Counted from the stretch's first letter, positions 1 through 7,834 are shown. The stretch is 11,451 bases of DNA from Pseudomonadota bacterium (GCA_022568115.1 JADFFP010000012.1:1-11451); one strand, 5' to 3'. The notes: a model not told the origin generated them from the sequence alone. A program made the numbers and translations.

Positions 1-713
1 ATCCGTACAACATTCCTTCTGAATCGATGCTCCCCACCCTGATGACCGGGGATTATATTTTCGTCTCGAAAATGGCCTACGGCTACAGCAAACACTCAAC
101 CCCCTATTTTTCCCTGGATCTTTTTGACGGGCGCATTCTGGAGGATGAGGTGAAGCGCGGGGATGTGGTTGTTTTCAAGCTGCCGCGCGACAATCAAACC
201 GATTACATCAAACGGGTCATGGGCCTTCCCGGCGACCGGATGCAAATGCAGGGCGGGGTGCTTTACATCAATGGAGACGAGGTCAAAAAGGAACGCATCG
301 AAGACTTTGTCTTTGAAGAATCGGCGAATATGAATTGCCTGCGCTATCCCAATTACCGCCACCCCCAGGCCCAGGGACCGGCCCAGTGCCGCTACCCGCA
401 GTATCTTGAAACCCTGCCCAATGGGCTCAGTTACAATGTCCTGGACCTGGAACCGTTCGGGCTTTCTGACAACACCCGGGTTTATACCGTGCCCGAAGGA
501 CATTACTTCGCGATGGGGGATAATCGTGACAATTCCGCCGATTCACGCAAACCAACCTCACTCGGGGTCGGGTTTATCCCGGCCGAAAACCTAGTCGGCC
601 GGGCAGTCATTATCTTTTATTCCAGCAATGGCAATGCGAAAATCTGGCAGGTCTGGAAATGGTTTGGAGCGGCACGCGGCGACCGGTTTTTGACCGGCCT
701 TCAGGCTGAATGA
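1..713 (+). CDS. lepB: Signal peptidase I (5'-truncated by window edge)
   Basis: Inner-membrane serine protease that removes signal peptides from Sec- and Tat-exported preproteins on the periplasmic side. The frame is open from base 3 and reads PYNIPSESMLPTL. This contains the SxSM catalytic signature, with the nucleophile Ser at 24-26, so the ATG at 27 cannot be the real start. The true start and the N-terminal membrane anchor lie outside the window. The general-base Lys is in YIKRVMGLPGD (codon 210-212), and the conserved C-terminal box reads MGDNRDNSADSR (near 513-550). Between these boxes a periplasmic loop carries two Cys about 17 residues apart. The stop codon overlaps the rnc start (ATGA, 710-713), suggesting translational coupling. 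Identity rests on all catalytic boxes and on the usual lepB-rnc-era neighbourhood. Confidence 0.97.
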   Translation, partial: PYNIPSESMLPTLMTGDYIFVSKMAYGYSKHSTPYFSLDLFDGRILEDEVKRGDVVVFKLPRDNQTDYIKRVMGLPGDRMQMQGGVLYINGDEVKKERIEDFVFEESANMNCLRYPNYRHPQAQGPAQCRYPQYLETLPNGLSYNVLDLEPFGLSDNTRVYTVPEGHYFAMGDNRDNSADSRKPTSLGVGFIPAENLVGRAVIIFYSSNGNAKIWQVWKWFGAARGDRFLTGLQAE

Positions 714-1411
714 GCACCCCTCGCAAAACCTCCAGCGCCATCGGGCGGCTGGAGAAAGCCCTTGGTCATTCCTTCCGGAATAAGGATTTATTGGTTCAGG
801 CCCTGACCCATCCCAGCCTGGAAGGGGAGCCCAATTACCAGCGGCTGGAGTTTTTGGGCGACCGGATCATCGGCATGGTCGCCGCCGGCATGGTATTCAA
901 AACTTTTCCCAAGGAACGCGAAGGAAAACTTTCCCGCCGTTTTTCCGCCCTGGTGCGATGCGAGACTTTGGCCCAGGTGGCCGGGGACATCGATCTGGCC
1001 GGGCATATCCGCATGACTGAAACCACCGTTCGCGCGGGCGGGCGTGAAAATCCTTCGATATTGTCCGACGTGGTCGAGGCGCTGGTCGGTGCGCTTTTCC
1101 TGGAGGCCGGCCTGACCGGGGCGGCAAGATTTGTCGAGGCTAACTGGGCCAAATTTCTGAACAACGGGAAGGCTCCCAAGGACCCGAAATCAGCGCTTCA
1201 GGAATGGGCGCAAGGGCGCGGGCGGCCGTTGCCCGAATACCAGGTGCTCAAAAGCGAGGGCCCGGACCATGCCCCGCGCTTTACCGTTTCGGTCAGCGTT
1301 GAGGGGGCGGGCTCAAAGACCTCTACCGGGTCCTCGAAACAGGAGGCCAGCGTCAAGGCCGCCGAAGCCCTGTTCGAGCAAATTCAAAAAGCGAAAAAAC
1401 CGCTAACATGA
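710..1411 (+). CDS. rnc: Ribonuclease III
   Basis: Double-strand-specific endoribonuclease that processes rRNA precursors and structured mRNAs as a homodimer in the cytoplasm. The protein has 233 residues, close to the usual 220-230. The catalytic domain covers about residues 10-150. Its signature is RLEFLGDR, with metal-binding Glu47 and Asp51; the second acidic pair is Asp120 and Glu123 in LSDVVEALVGAL. All four catalytic acids are present. A double-stranded RNA-binding domain follows at about 160-228, beginning DPKSALQEWAQ and ending with the SSKQEASVKAAEAL helix. Arg after the catalytic Asp is a frequent alphaproteobacterial variant of the signature. The gene starts inside the lepB stop codon and its own stop overlaps the era ATG, so the three are probably co-translated. 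Confidence 0.97.
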   Translation: MSTPRKTSSAIGRLEKALGHSFRNKDLLVQALTHPSLEGEPNYQRLEFLGDRIIGMVAAGMVFKTFPKEREGKLSRRFSALVRCETLAQVAGDIDLAGHIRMTETTVRAGGRENPSILSDVVEALVGALFLEAGLTGAARFVEANWAKFLNNGKAPKDPKSALQEWAQGRGRPLPEYQVLKSEGPDHAPRFTVSVSVEGAGSKTSTGSSKQEASVKAAEALFEQIQKAKKPLT

Positions 1412-2313
1412 ACACCCCTGTCACCCGCGCCGGATTTGTCGCCCTGGTGGGCGCCCCCAATGCCGGCAAGTCGACGCTTCTGAACGCCCTGGTCGGGGCC
1501 AAGATCGCGATCGTCACCCACAAGGTCCAGACCACCCGGAACCGCATTTTAGGGATCACTATCCGCGGCGCTTCGCAGATCATTTTTATCGACACCCCGG
1601 GGATATTCAAAAAGCCCAGGCGCAGGCTGGAGCGGGCCATGGTGGATGCCGCCTGGAAGGGCATCAGCGGCGCCGACCTGACCGCCCTGATGGTTGATGC
1701 CAAGGCCGGAATTACCGGCCAGGCGCGCTATATTGCTGAGGCTCTGAAAAAACAGAAAGCCCGGGCGGTGCTGGTCCTCAACAAGGTCGACAAGGTTGCC
1801 CGGGACCAGCTGCTGGTGCAATCCGAGCAGCTCAACAAAATGGCCGAATTCGAGGAAACCTTCATGATCTCGGCGCTCAAGGGGGACGGGGTTTCGGATT
1901 TATTTGATTATCTCAGCAAGGCCGTTCCAAAAGGGCCGTGGCTATACCCGGAAGACCAGATGACCGATGTCTCGCTGCGCTTTCTGGCGAGCGAAATCAC
2001 CCGCGAACAAATTTTTCTGAACCTTCACCAGGAACTGCCCTATGCGCTGGCGGTGGAGACCACCCGGTGGCAGGAACGCCGCGACGGCAGCGTTAGGATC
2101 GAACAGAACATCCTGTGCGACAAGGACGGCCACAAGGCCATGGTGATTGGCAAAAAGGGCGCCATGCTGAAGAAAATCGGCGCCGCCGCCAGAGAGGAAA
2201 TGGGCCAGGTGTTTGACCGCAAGGTGCATCTTTTCCTGTTTGTCAAGGTCAGCAAGGACTGGCTGGAAAAGCCGTTTCACTACCGTGAAATCGGCCTCGA
2301 TTTTCCCGGATAA
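1408..2313 (+). CDS. era: GTPase Era
   Basis: Essential GTPase that binds the 3' end of 16S rRNA and checks 30S subunit maturation. It has 301 residues, the family's normal length. G motifs are in order: G1 GAPNAGKST (15-23), G2 around Thr42-Thr43, G3 DTPG (62-65), G4 NKVD (125-128) and G5 SAL (155-157). The C-terminal KH RNA-binding domain carries the VIGKKG loop (246-251), which contacts the rRNA. The start overlaps the rnc stop as ATGA, and the recO ATG follows the stop after three bases. Pairing of rnc and era is widespread and fits their shared work on rRNA processing. Nothing is missing or unusual. Confidence 0.98.
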   Translation: MNTPVTRAGFVALVGAPNAGKSTLLNALVGAKIAIVTHKVQTTRNRILGITIRGASQIIFIDTPGIFKKPRRRLERAMVDAAWKGISGADLTALMVDAKAGITGQARYIAEALKKQKARAVLVLNKVDKVARDQLLVQSEQLNKMAEFEETFMISALKGDGVSDLFDYLSKAVPKGPWLYPEDQMTDVSLRFLASEITREQIFLNLHQELPYALAVETTRWQERRDGSVRIEQNILCDKDGHKAMVIGKKGAMLKKIGAAAREEMGQVFDRKVHLFLFVKVSKDWLEKPFHYREIGLDFPG

Positions 2314-2316
2314 AAA

Positions 2317-3042
2317 ATGGAGTGGAGCGACCATGCGATTGTGCTGGCGGCCAGGAAACATGGCGAGGGCCATGCCGTCCTCGACGTCCTGAGCCAGCAA
2401 AAAGGGCGCGCCCGCGGGTATGTCAGGGGCGGTTCCAGCCGCCGCCAGCGCCCGACCCTCGAGCCGGGAAACCTGGTTGATGTCACCTGGCGCGGCCGGC
2501 TCGATGAACACCTCGGCACGTTCCGGGTGGAGATGATCAAAGCCACCGCCCCGGACCTGTTCCGCAAGCCCCCGCGGCTGGCGGCGCTGGATGCCCTGAC
2601 CTCGCTGTTGGCCGCGATCCTGCCGGAACGGGAGGCGGTTCCTGAGATTTACAAGGAATGTCTGGTGTTTTTCACCATGCTGGGGGATGACGGCACCGCC
2701 GATACCAGTTGGGGGGCTGAGCTGGTGCGGCTCGAGGTTATGCTCCTCAAAACCCTCGGCTTCGGGCTTGACCTGAAAGCTTGCGCCGTCACCGGAGAGC
2801 TTGATAATCTTTGTTACGTTTCGCCAAAAACCGGGCGCGCGGTCAGCGCCGGGGCGGGGCAGGCTTATAAGGATAAGCTCTTGTCCCTGCCGGCCTTTTT
2901 GGCTGCTAATACCCCGGCCACGGCTGAAGATATCAGGGCCGGGTTGTTGTTGACCGGCCACTTTCTTGAGCGGCATTTGCTACTCCGGCCAAACCCCGCG
3001 GTGATGGAGGCCCGATCCCGCTTGGCCGGGTATTTTTCCTGA
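2317..3042 (+). CDS. recO: DNA repair protein RecO
   Basis: Recombination mediator that, with RecR, loads RecA on SSB-coated single-stranded DNA in the RecF pathway and can anneal complementary strands. The 241-residue protein starts with an OB-fold at about 1-80 (MEWSDHAIVLAARKHGEGHAVLDVL). A helical C-terminal region follows. It contains the stretch GFGLDLKACAVTGELDNLCYVSPKTGRAVS (split here as GFGLDLKACAVTG, then ELDNLCYVSPKTGRAVS), typical of alphaproteobacterial RecO. Only isolated cysteines are seen, not a clear four-Cys zinc site. The ATG lies three bases after the era stop, so it belongs to the same transcription unit. Assignment rests on recognisable family sequence and the conserved era-recO order. 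Confidence 0.94.
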   Translation: MEWSDHAIVLAARKHGEGHAVLDVLSQQKGRARGYVRGGSSRRQRPTLEPGNLVDVTWRGRLDEHLGTFRVEMIKATAPDLFRKPPRLAALDALTSLLAAILPEREAVPEIYKECLVFFTMLGDDGTADTSWGAELVRLEVMLLKTLGFGLDLKACAVTGELDNLCYVSPKTGRAVSAGAGQAYKDKLLSLPAFLAANTPATAEDIRAGLLLTGHFLERHLLLRPNPAVMEARSRLAGYFS

Positions 3043-3092
3043 AAAAAGCTATATCTAGTGGCGTGATCTGAAATATCTGCTATATTCGGTAT
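3043..3092 (+). promoter_or_regulatory. AT-rich recO-parC spacer, possible parC promoter
   Basis: This 50-base gap is much more AT-rich than its surroundings. It holds a TATATT hexamer at 3081-3086, seven bases before the parC ATG, and two ATATCT repeats (3051-3056 and 3073-3077 region). If TATATT is a -10 box, transcription would start at or next to the ATG and the mRNA would be nearly leaderless. I see no good -35 box at the expected spacing, so this is a weak candidate. No clear Shine-Dalgarno sequence precedes parC. Confidence 0.25.
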
Positions 3093-5342
3093 ATGAGTAC
3101 CACCGAAGTCCCCGAGGGTCAGGTTATCGACATTCCTTTCGCCAGCGCGCTTTCCGAGCGCTACCTGTCCTATGCGCTGTCGACCATCATGGCGCGGTCG
3201 CTGCCCGATGTCCGCGACGGCCTGAAGCCGGTTCACCGGCGGCTGTTGTATGCCATGCGGCTTCTTAAGCTGGACCCCGAGGCCGGCTTCAAGAAATGCG
3301 CCCGGGTGATCGGTGATGTGATCGGCAAGTACCACCCGCACGGCGACCAGTCGGTCTATGATGCGCTGGTGCGCCTGGCGCAGGATTTTGCCCTGCGCTT
3401 CCCGCTGATCGACGGCCAGGGGAACTTCGGCAACATCGATGGCGATAATGCCGCCGCCATGCGCTATACCGAAGCGCGCCTGACCAAGGTGGCGAAACTG
3501 CTGATGGACGGGCTGGAGGAAGAATCTGTCGATTTCCGGGAGACCTATGACGGCGAGGACCGGGAACCGGTGGTTTTCCCGGCCGGTTTTCCCAACCTGC
3601 TGGCCAATGGCGCCTCGGGTATCGCGGTCGGCATGGCGACCTCGATCCCGCCCCACAATGTCGCGGAGTTGTCCCAGGGCCTGCTGATGCTGGTCAATCT
3701 GAAACTGGGCAAACGCACCAACCTCTCTGACCGTCAGCTGGTGGAAAAAATCAAGGGGCCGGATTTCCCGACCGGCGGCATCGTGGTCGAGCCGTTTGAC
3801 AATATCCTGAAAGCCTATGAGACCGGGCGCGGGTCGTTCCGCTTGAGGGCGCGCTGGGAAAAAGAAGACCTCGGGCGCGGCAATTACCAGATCGCGGTAA
3901 TTGAGATTCCCTACCAGGTGCAGAAATCCAGGCTGATCGAGAGGATCGCCGACCTGATCAACGACAAAAAACTCCCGGTGCTGGCCAATGTCCAGGACGA
4001 ATCGGCCGAGGAAGTGCGCATTGTGCTGGCGCCGAGGTCCCGCAATGTCGAGGCCGAAGCGCTGATGGAAACCCTGTTCCGCCTGACCGAACTGGAGGTG
4101 CGCATCCCGCTCAACCTCAATGTTCTCGATAAAAACCGCAAGCCCGGGGTCATGAGCCTGCGCGAGGCGATGGAAGCTTACCTGGAGCACCGCTTTGAGG
4201 TGCTGGAGCGGCGCAGCCACTTCCAGCTCGATAAGGTCATCCGGCGCGCCGAGGTGCTGGACGGCTACCTGGTCGTCTATCTCAACCTCGACGAGGTGAT
4301 CCGCATCGTCCGTGAGGAGGATGACCCCAAGCTCTCGCTGATGGAAACCTTTAAGCTGACCGAGGTTCAGGCCGACGCGATCCTCAACATGCGGCTCAGG
4401 TCGTTGCGTAAACTCGAGGAACTGGAACTGCGGCGCGAGTACACCGCGCTCGGCCATGAACGCGAGGCGCTCGAGGACCTGCTGGAGCATGAAGAGCGCA
4501 AATGGGAGGAAATCTCCGAAGATCTGGAATACCTTACGGAAGAGTTTGGCCCGGACACCGATTTGGGCCGGCGCCGGACCACCTTTACCGATGCCCCCGC
4601 CGCTGAGGTTATCCCGTTTGAAAAGATGGTGGAAAAGGAACCAATCACGGTTATCTGTTCGAAAATGGGCTGGGTCCGCGCCATCAAGGGCCATGCCGGG
4701 GCCGCCGCCGGGCTCAAGTTCAAGGAAGGCGATCAGGGGCGCTTTTTGTTCCCGGCCTATACCACCGACAAGCTGCTGATTTTTGCCTCGGGCGGCAGGT
4801 TTTATACCATCACCGGCGACAAGCTGCCAAGCGGCCGCGGCCATGGCGAGCCGCTGCGCCTGATGATCGATCTGGAGGCAGGGGAGGAGATCGTCGCCTT
4901 TTTCGCTTATGCAAAGGGCGCCAGGATGCTGATCGCGTCCAGCGCCGGCAAGGGCTTTATCGCCGCTATGGACGGCCTGATCGCCCAGACCCGCAGCGGC
5001 AAACAGGTCATGAACGTCAAGGACCAGGTCAAGGCCAGGGTCTGCGTGCCGGCCACCGGCGATCACGTGGCGGTGCTGGGCGAAAACCGGAAACTGCTGC
5101 TGTTCCCGACCTCTGAGGTCTCGGAGCTGAGCCGCGGCCAGGGGGTTATGCTCCAGAAATATACCAAGGGCGGCCTGGCGGATGTCAAGACCTTCAACCT
5201 CGAGGACGGCCTGACCTGGACCATGGGCGGCAAGGAAGGCCGCAAGCGCACCGAACACGGCCTCGATTTCTGGCTCGGCAAACGCGCCCAGGCCGGCAAA
5301 CTGGTCCCCAAGGGCTTCCCGGCCCGCAAAAGTTTTGATTAA
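3093..5342 (+). CDS. parC: DNA topoisomerase IV subunit A
   Basis: Breakage-reunion subunit of topoisomerase IV, which with ParE decatenates replicated chromosomes. It has 749 residues, the usual size. The N-terminal winged-helix/tower core covers about 25-500. The catalytic Tyr125 lies in [11 protein letters not shown] and the arginine-rich entry region is [20 protein letters not shown] (36-55). A helical, acidic coiled-coil stretch lies near 440-490 ([20 protein letters not shown]). The C-terminal beta-pinwheel occupies about 500-749, with blade repeats such as [12 protein letters not shown]. ParC rather than GyrA is favoured by the short tail without a GyrA-box-like QRRGGKG motif and by the alphaproteobacterial ParC sequence style. 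The quinolone pocket has Gln86 where E. coli ParC has Ser80. The start is forced: an in-frame stop lies at 3069-3071 and no other start falls before the conserved core. Confidence 0.95.
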   Translation: MSTTEVPEGQVIDIPFASALSERYLSYALSTIMARSLPDVRDGLKPVHRRLLYAMRLLKLDPEAGFKKCARVIGDVIGKYHPHGDQSVYDALVRLAQDFALRFPLIDGQGNFGNIDGDNAAAMRYTEARLTKVAKLLMDGLEEESVDFRETYDGEDREPVVFPAGFPNLLANGASGIAVGMATSIPPHNVAELSQGLLMLVNLKLGKRTNLSDRQLVEKIKGPDFPTGGIVVEPFDNILKAYETGRGSFRLRARWEKEDLGRGNYQIAVIEIPYQVQKSRLIERIADLINDKKLPVLANVQDESAEEVRIVLAPRSRNVEAEALMETLFRLTELEVRIPLNLNVLDKNRKPGVMSLREAMEAYLEHRFEVLERRSHFQLDKVIRRAEVLDGYLVVYLNLDEVIRIVREEDDPKLSLMETFKLTEVQADAILNMRLRSLRKLEELELRREYTALGHEREALEDLLEHEERKWEEISEDLEYLTEEFGPDTDLGRRRTTFTDAPAAEVIPFEKMVEKEPITVICSKMGWVRAIKGHAGAAAGLKFKEGDQGRFLFPAYTTDKLLIFASGGRFYTITGDKLPSGRGHGEPLRLMIDLEAGEEIVAFFAYAKGARMLIASSAGKGFIAAMDGLIAQTRSGKQVMNVKDQVKARVCVPATGDHVAVLGENRKLLLFPTSEVSELSRGQGVMLQKYTKGGLADVKTFNLEDGLTWTMGGKEGRKRTEHGLDFWLGKRAQAGKLVPKGFPARKSFD

Positions 5343-5369
5343 TCCACCTTGATTAAATACCTGGATTAA
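5339..5369. repeat. Inverted repeat across the parC stop codon
   Basis: TTAATCCA (5339-5346) is perfectly complementary to TGGATTAA (5362-5369), with a 15-base loop. The left arm includes the parC stop codon (5340-5342). GATTAA occurs three times at 13-14 base spacing (5337, 5351, 5364). No run of T follows, so this is not a classical intrinsic terminator. It could be an mRNA 3' end structure or the edge of the repeat cluster. Confidence 0.4.
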
Positions 5370-5372
5370 CCA

Positions 5373-5393
5373 CCCCCTCACTCCACCCCTCTC
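5373..5393. repeat. Degenerate copy of the C-rich direct repeat
   Basis: The 21 bases here match 5494-5514 at 20 of 21 positions (single C/T difference at 5382). This makes a direct repeat spaced 121 bases apart. Unlike the second copy, this one is not followed by a complementary G-rich arm, so it looks like a truncated or decayed copy of the element at 5494-5626. Confidence 0.7.
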
Positions 5394-5412
5394 TTCATTA
5401 TCGCTCACGCCA

Positions 5413-5460
5413 AATGACCTCCGGTCATTGCTCTAGCTAAGGGCGGCGGACGACCGCCGC
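5413..5460. repeat. Two short hairpins in the intergenic region
   Basis: The first hairpin is AATGACC-TCC-GGTCATT (5413-5429, 7-bp perfect stem, 3-base loop). The second is GCGGCGG-ACGA-CCGCCGC (5443-5460, 7-bp perfect GC stem, 4-base loop). They lie downstream of parC and also beyond the 3' end of the convergent dctM. The nearest T run (5484-5488) is too far from the GC stem for a standard Rho-independent terminator, though they may still slow polymerase or protect mRNA ends. Confidence 0.6.
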
Positions 5461-5493
5461 GCCAACGATTGTTGACGTTAAGTATTTTTCCAA

Positions 5494-5626
5494 CCCCCTC
5501 ACCCCACCCCTCTCCCACGGAGGGGAGAGGGAGTTAAAGTCAGGGCGTACCTCTATTTCCCTCTCCCTTGCGAAGTCCGCCATAGCCTTCGGCGACGGCG
5601 GAATGGGAGAGGGTAGGGTGAGGGTG
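5494..5626. repeat. Nested palindromic repeat element
   Basis: Two perfect 9-bp hairpins share the same arms, CCCTCTCCC and GGGAGAGGG: 5508-5516 with 5523-5531 (6-base loop), and 5559-5567 with 5605-5613 (37-base loop). The outer arms at 5494-5516 and 5605-5626 are imperfect inverted copies, so the whole unit can fold back on itself. The large loop contains further small palindromes, TCCGCC (5576-5581) with GGCGGA (5597-5602) and GCC-TTC-GGC (5585-5593). The form is that of dispersed intergenic palindromes (REP- or MITE-like). No protein is encoded. Confidence 0.75.
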
Positions 5627-5636
5627 AATTATTATT

Positions 5637-5744
5637 TGTCACCCCCGCGGAGGCGGGGGTCTGGTCATGTTTCCGCAAGTTCTATTGGCAGCCCATAAGC
5701 CCTCCATCAGGCTTGCCGGATACCGGCCTGAAGCCGGTATGACA
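5637..5744. repeat. Two-hairpin element bounded by TGTCA/TGACA
   Basis: The element opens with TGTCA (5637-5641) and closes with its complement TGACA (5740-5744). Just inside each end is a perfect 8-bp hairpin: ACCCCCGC-GGAG-GCGGGGGT (5641-5660) and ATACCGGC-CTGAA-GCCGGTAT (5720-5740). The roughly 60 bases between are not obviously structured. Paired hairpins with GTCA-type borders resemble dispersed extragenic palindromes of many proteobacterial genomes. It ends 12 bases from the dctM stop. Neither hairpin is followed by a T run. Confidence 0.7.
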
Positions 5745-5756
5745 GTTAATCTTCAC

Positions 5757-7316
5757 CTACCCAAATACCACCTCCGGCAGCCAGGTGGCGAGGGCTGGGA
5801 AGACCGCCAGCAGGATGAGCGCCAGAACCTGGATGGCGATAAAGGGAATGACGCCCTTGTAGATGTGGGAGGTCTTGACCTCCGGCGGCGCGACCCCGCG
5901 CAGGTAAAAAAGCGCGAAGCCGAACGGCGGGGTGAGAAAGCTGGTCTGCAAATTGACCGCGATCATCACCCCCAACCACAGCGGGTCGACCCCCATGATC
6001 ATCAGCACCGGTGCGACGATTGGCACCACCACGAAGATGATTTCGATAAAATCCAGGAAAAAGCCCAGGATGAACATCACCACCATCACCAAGATCATGG
6101 CCACGATCACGCCGCCCGGCAGGCCGGTCAGGAAACTTTCAATGTAGCCGTCGCCGCCGAACGCCCGGAACACCAGCGAGAACATCGCCGCCGCCAGCAG
6201 GATGGTGAAAATCATCGTCGAGGTCTTGAGGGTCGCGGTCATCACCTCCCGCAAGACCCCGGTTTTGTGGGCCGAGATCAGGCTTTCCGCAAAGCCCCAG
6301 GAGAACAGGGCCAGGAACAGCCAACCGGCGTAAGCCGGAAAGACCCCCGCCCCCGCCTGTATCAGCAAGCCGACCAGCCCGGCCGCCGACAGGGTAATGC
6401 GCTTCCATTTGTCCGGGGCCAGTTTCAGGCCGCCCAGCAGGATCGCGCCGACCGCCCCGACCGAAGCGGCCTCGGTCGGGGTGGCGATGCCGGCCAGGAT
6501 TGAGCCGAGCACCGCCACGATCAGGGCGATCGGGACCACCAGCGCCCGGAACAACCTCAACATAAATTTGCCGTCGATAATCTGGTCCGCACCGCGCGCC
6601 ATGGCGGGCGAGCTTTCGGGGCGCAACAGCGCCATCCCCGCCTGGTAGAGAATGTACAGGAGAACCAGCCCGAGGCCGGGAATGAAGGCGCCGGCGAACA
6701 GGTCGCCGACGGTCACCGTATCGGGCGAGAAAATCCCCATCTCGCGCTGCGCCACCTGGTAGGAGGAGGACAAAACATCGCCCAGCAGGACCAGCACGAT
6801 CGAAGGCGGGATGATCTGGCCCAGGGTGCCGACGGCGGCGATCGAGCCCGCCGCCAGCGCCGGGTCATAACCCCGCTTCAACATGGTGGGGAGGCTCAAG
6901 AGCCCCATCGTCACCACGGTCGCGCCGACAATCCCGGTCGAGGCCGCCAGCAGCGCGCCGACAATCGTAATCGAAATGCCCAGGCCGCCGCGCAGCCCCC
7001 CGAACAGGGCCGCCATCGTCTCCAGCAAATCCTCTGCAACTTTGGATTTTTCCAGCATCACCCCCATCGCGATAAACAGCGGCACCGCCAGCAAAACCTC
7101 GTTGGTCATGATGCCGTAAATCCGCTCGGTCAGCAGCGAAATGGTTCCAAAATCAAGGGCGCCGACCGGAACCCCGCTGACATTCTGGATCACCAGCCCC
7201 AAAAAGGCGAAAAAGAGCGCGGTCCCGGCCAGGGTGAAAGCGACCGGATAGCCCCTTATCAAAAGAAAGCCGAGGCTGATCACCATCAGGACAAACAATA
7301 TCAACGAAATGTCCAT
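5757..7316 (-). CDS. dctM: TRAP transporter large permease (DctM-type)
   Basis: Large membrane subunit of a tripartite ATP-independent periplasmic (TRAP) transporter. It forms the sodium-driven transport path in the inner membrane for the solute delivered by the binding protein. The protein has 519 residues and many hydrophobic segments from residue 5 to the C-terminus. Family motifs include PLFIAMGVMLEKS (79-91), the GGLRGGLG turn (106-113) and GTLGQIIPPS (163-172). Near the end is NLQTSFLTPPFGFALFYLRG. It is about 90 residues longer than classical DctM (about 425). The extra part is a central hydrophobic stretch around 305-350, as seen in large permeases paired with TakP-type binding proteins. 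The ATG is three bases past the dctQ stop, with a GGGAT-like ribosome site upstream, so the two are surely cotranscribed. It ends facing parC across the repeat-filled spacer. Confidence 0.95.
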   Translation of the reverse strand: MDISLILFVLMVISLGFLLIRGYPVAFTLAGTALFFAFLGLVIQNVSGVPVGALDFGTISLLTERIYGIMTNEVLLAVPLFIAMGVMLEKSKVAEDLLETMAALFGGLRGGLGISITIVGALLAASTGIVGATVVTMGLLSLPTMLKRGYDPALAAGSIAAVGTLGQIIPPSIVLVLLGDVLSSSYQVAQREMGIFSPDTVTVGDLFAGAFIPGLGLVLLYILYQAGMALLRPESSPAMARGADQIIDGKFMLRLFRALVVPIALIVAVLGSILAGIATPTEAASVGAVGAILLGGLKLAPDKWKRITLSAAGLVGLLIQAGAGVFPAYAGWLFLALFSWGFAESLISAHKTGVLREVMTATLKTSTMIFTILLAAAMFSLVFRAFGGDGYIESFLTGLPGGVIVAMILVMVVMFILGFFLDFIEIIFVVVPIVAPVLMIMGVDPLWLGVMIAVNLQTSFLTPPFGFALFYLRGVAPPEVKTSHIYKGVIPFIAIQVLALILLAVFPALATWLPEVVFG

Positions 7317-7319
7317 CGC

Positions 7320-7829
7320 CTATCCCTTTTCCCGCCACGCCGCCCAGGAGCGCACGGCCAGGGAAATGCCCTGGATGCTGAGGCTGAAGGCGAACAGCAA
7401 AATAAACGATTTCAGGATATAGACGATCGGTAGCCCCGAGGTCTCAAACGAAGCCTCGAGATTCCTCCAGCTGGTAAAAACATACGGGATGGCGATAACC
7501 CAGACGAAAACCAGGAAAGGAAAGAGCAAAAACAGCGTGCCAGCGAGATTGATTTTCGCTTTTTTCCGCTCCGGCGCATCGCGGTAAAAAACATCGACCC
7601 GGACGTGAGCGTCCTTCAAAAGGGTATAGCCGGCCGCGCCCAGGAACATCAGGCTGTTGATGTAAAGCAAGCTCTCCTGCAGCTTGATTGAACCAACATG
7701 AAAAACCCCCGACATGATCACCAGCGCGAACTGGACCAGCACCAGGACGATGACCAGCGGGCCAAGCGCCTTGCCGAGCGCCTCGTTGAGGGCATCCAGC
7801 CGGTCCGCGATCTTCATTAATGCCTGCAT
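7320..7829 (-). CDS. dctQ: TRAP transporter small permease (DctQ-type)
   Basis: Small four-helix membrane subunit that pairs with DctM in the TRAP translocator. It has 169 residues from the chosen ATG, with four hydrophobic segments (near 20-42, 55-72, 98-120 and 137-160). The conserved segment is LQESLLYINSLMFLGAAGYTLLKDAHVRVDVFY, here spanning about residues 51-83; AGYTL and HVRVDVFY are the family hallmarks. Start choice is uncertain: a TTG at 7832, ATG at 7829 and ATG at 7817 are all in frame. The last has a GCAGG five bases upstream and may be the true one. The gene lies five bases after the dctP stop (measured from 7829) and three before dctM, the standard dctPQM order. Confidence 0.92.
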   Translation of the reverse strand: MQALMKIADRLDALNEALGKALGPLVIVLVLVQFALVIMSGVFHVGSIKLQESLLYINSLMFLGAAGYTLLKDAHVRVDVFYRDAPERKKAKINLAGTLFLLFPFLVFVWVIAIPYVFTSWRNLEASFETSGLPIVYILKSFILLFAFSLSIQGISLAVRSWAAWREKG

Positions 7830-7834
7830 CAAGA

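Noticed and set aside
27..29. ATG at 27 as the lepB start
   Set aside because: Starting here would exclude the catalytic Ser at 24-26, and the frame is open to the window edge.
1942..2976. 344-residue minus-strand frame over era and recO
   Set aside because: Shadow of two well-supported genes; no domain features.
2865..5408. 847-residue open frame on the minus strand across parC
   Set aside because: It is the antisense shadow of a GC-rich gene with strong codon bias. The translation shows no recognisable domain, while the plus strand encodes intact ParC with all catalytic residues.
5443..5490. GC hairpin plus downstream T run as a Rho-independent terminator for parC
   Set aside because: The T run begins 24 bases after the stem rather than directly after it.
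5343..5756. CRISPR array or small RNA gene in the repeat-rich spacer
   Set aside because: Repeats are inverted, unevenly spaced and lack regular spacers; there are no cas genes, and no promoter-terminator pair supports an RNA gene.
5667..6503. 278-residue plus-strand frame rich in His, Gln and Asp
   Set aside because: Antisense to the dctM 3' half plus repeat DNA; the low-complexity composition is what reversed hydrophobic codons give.
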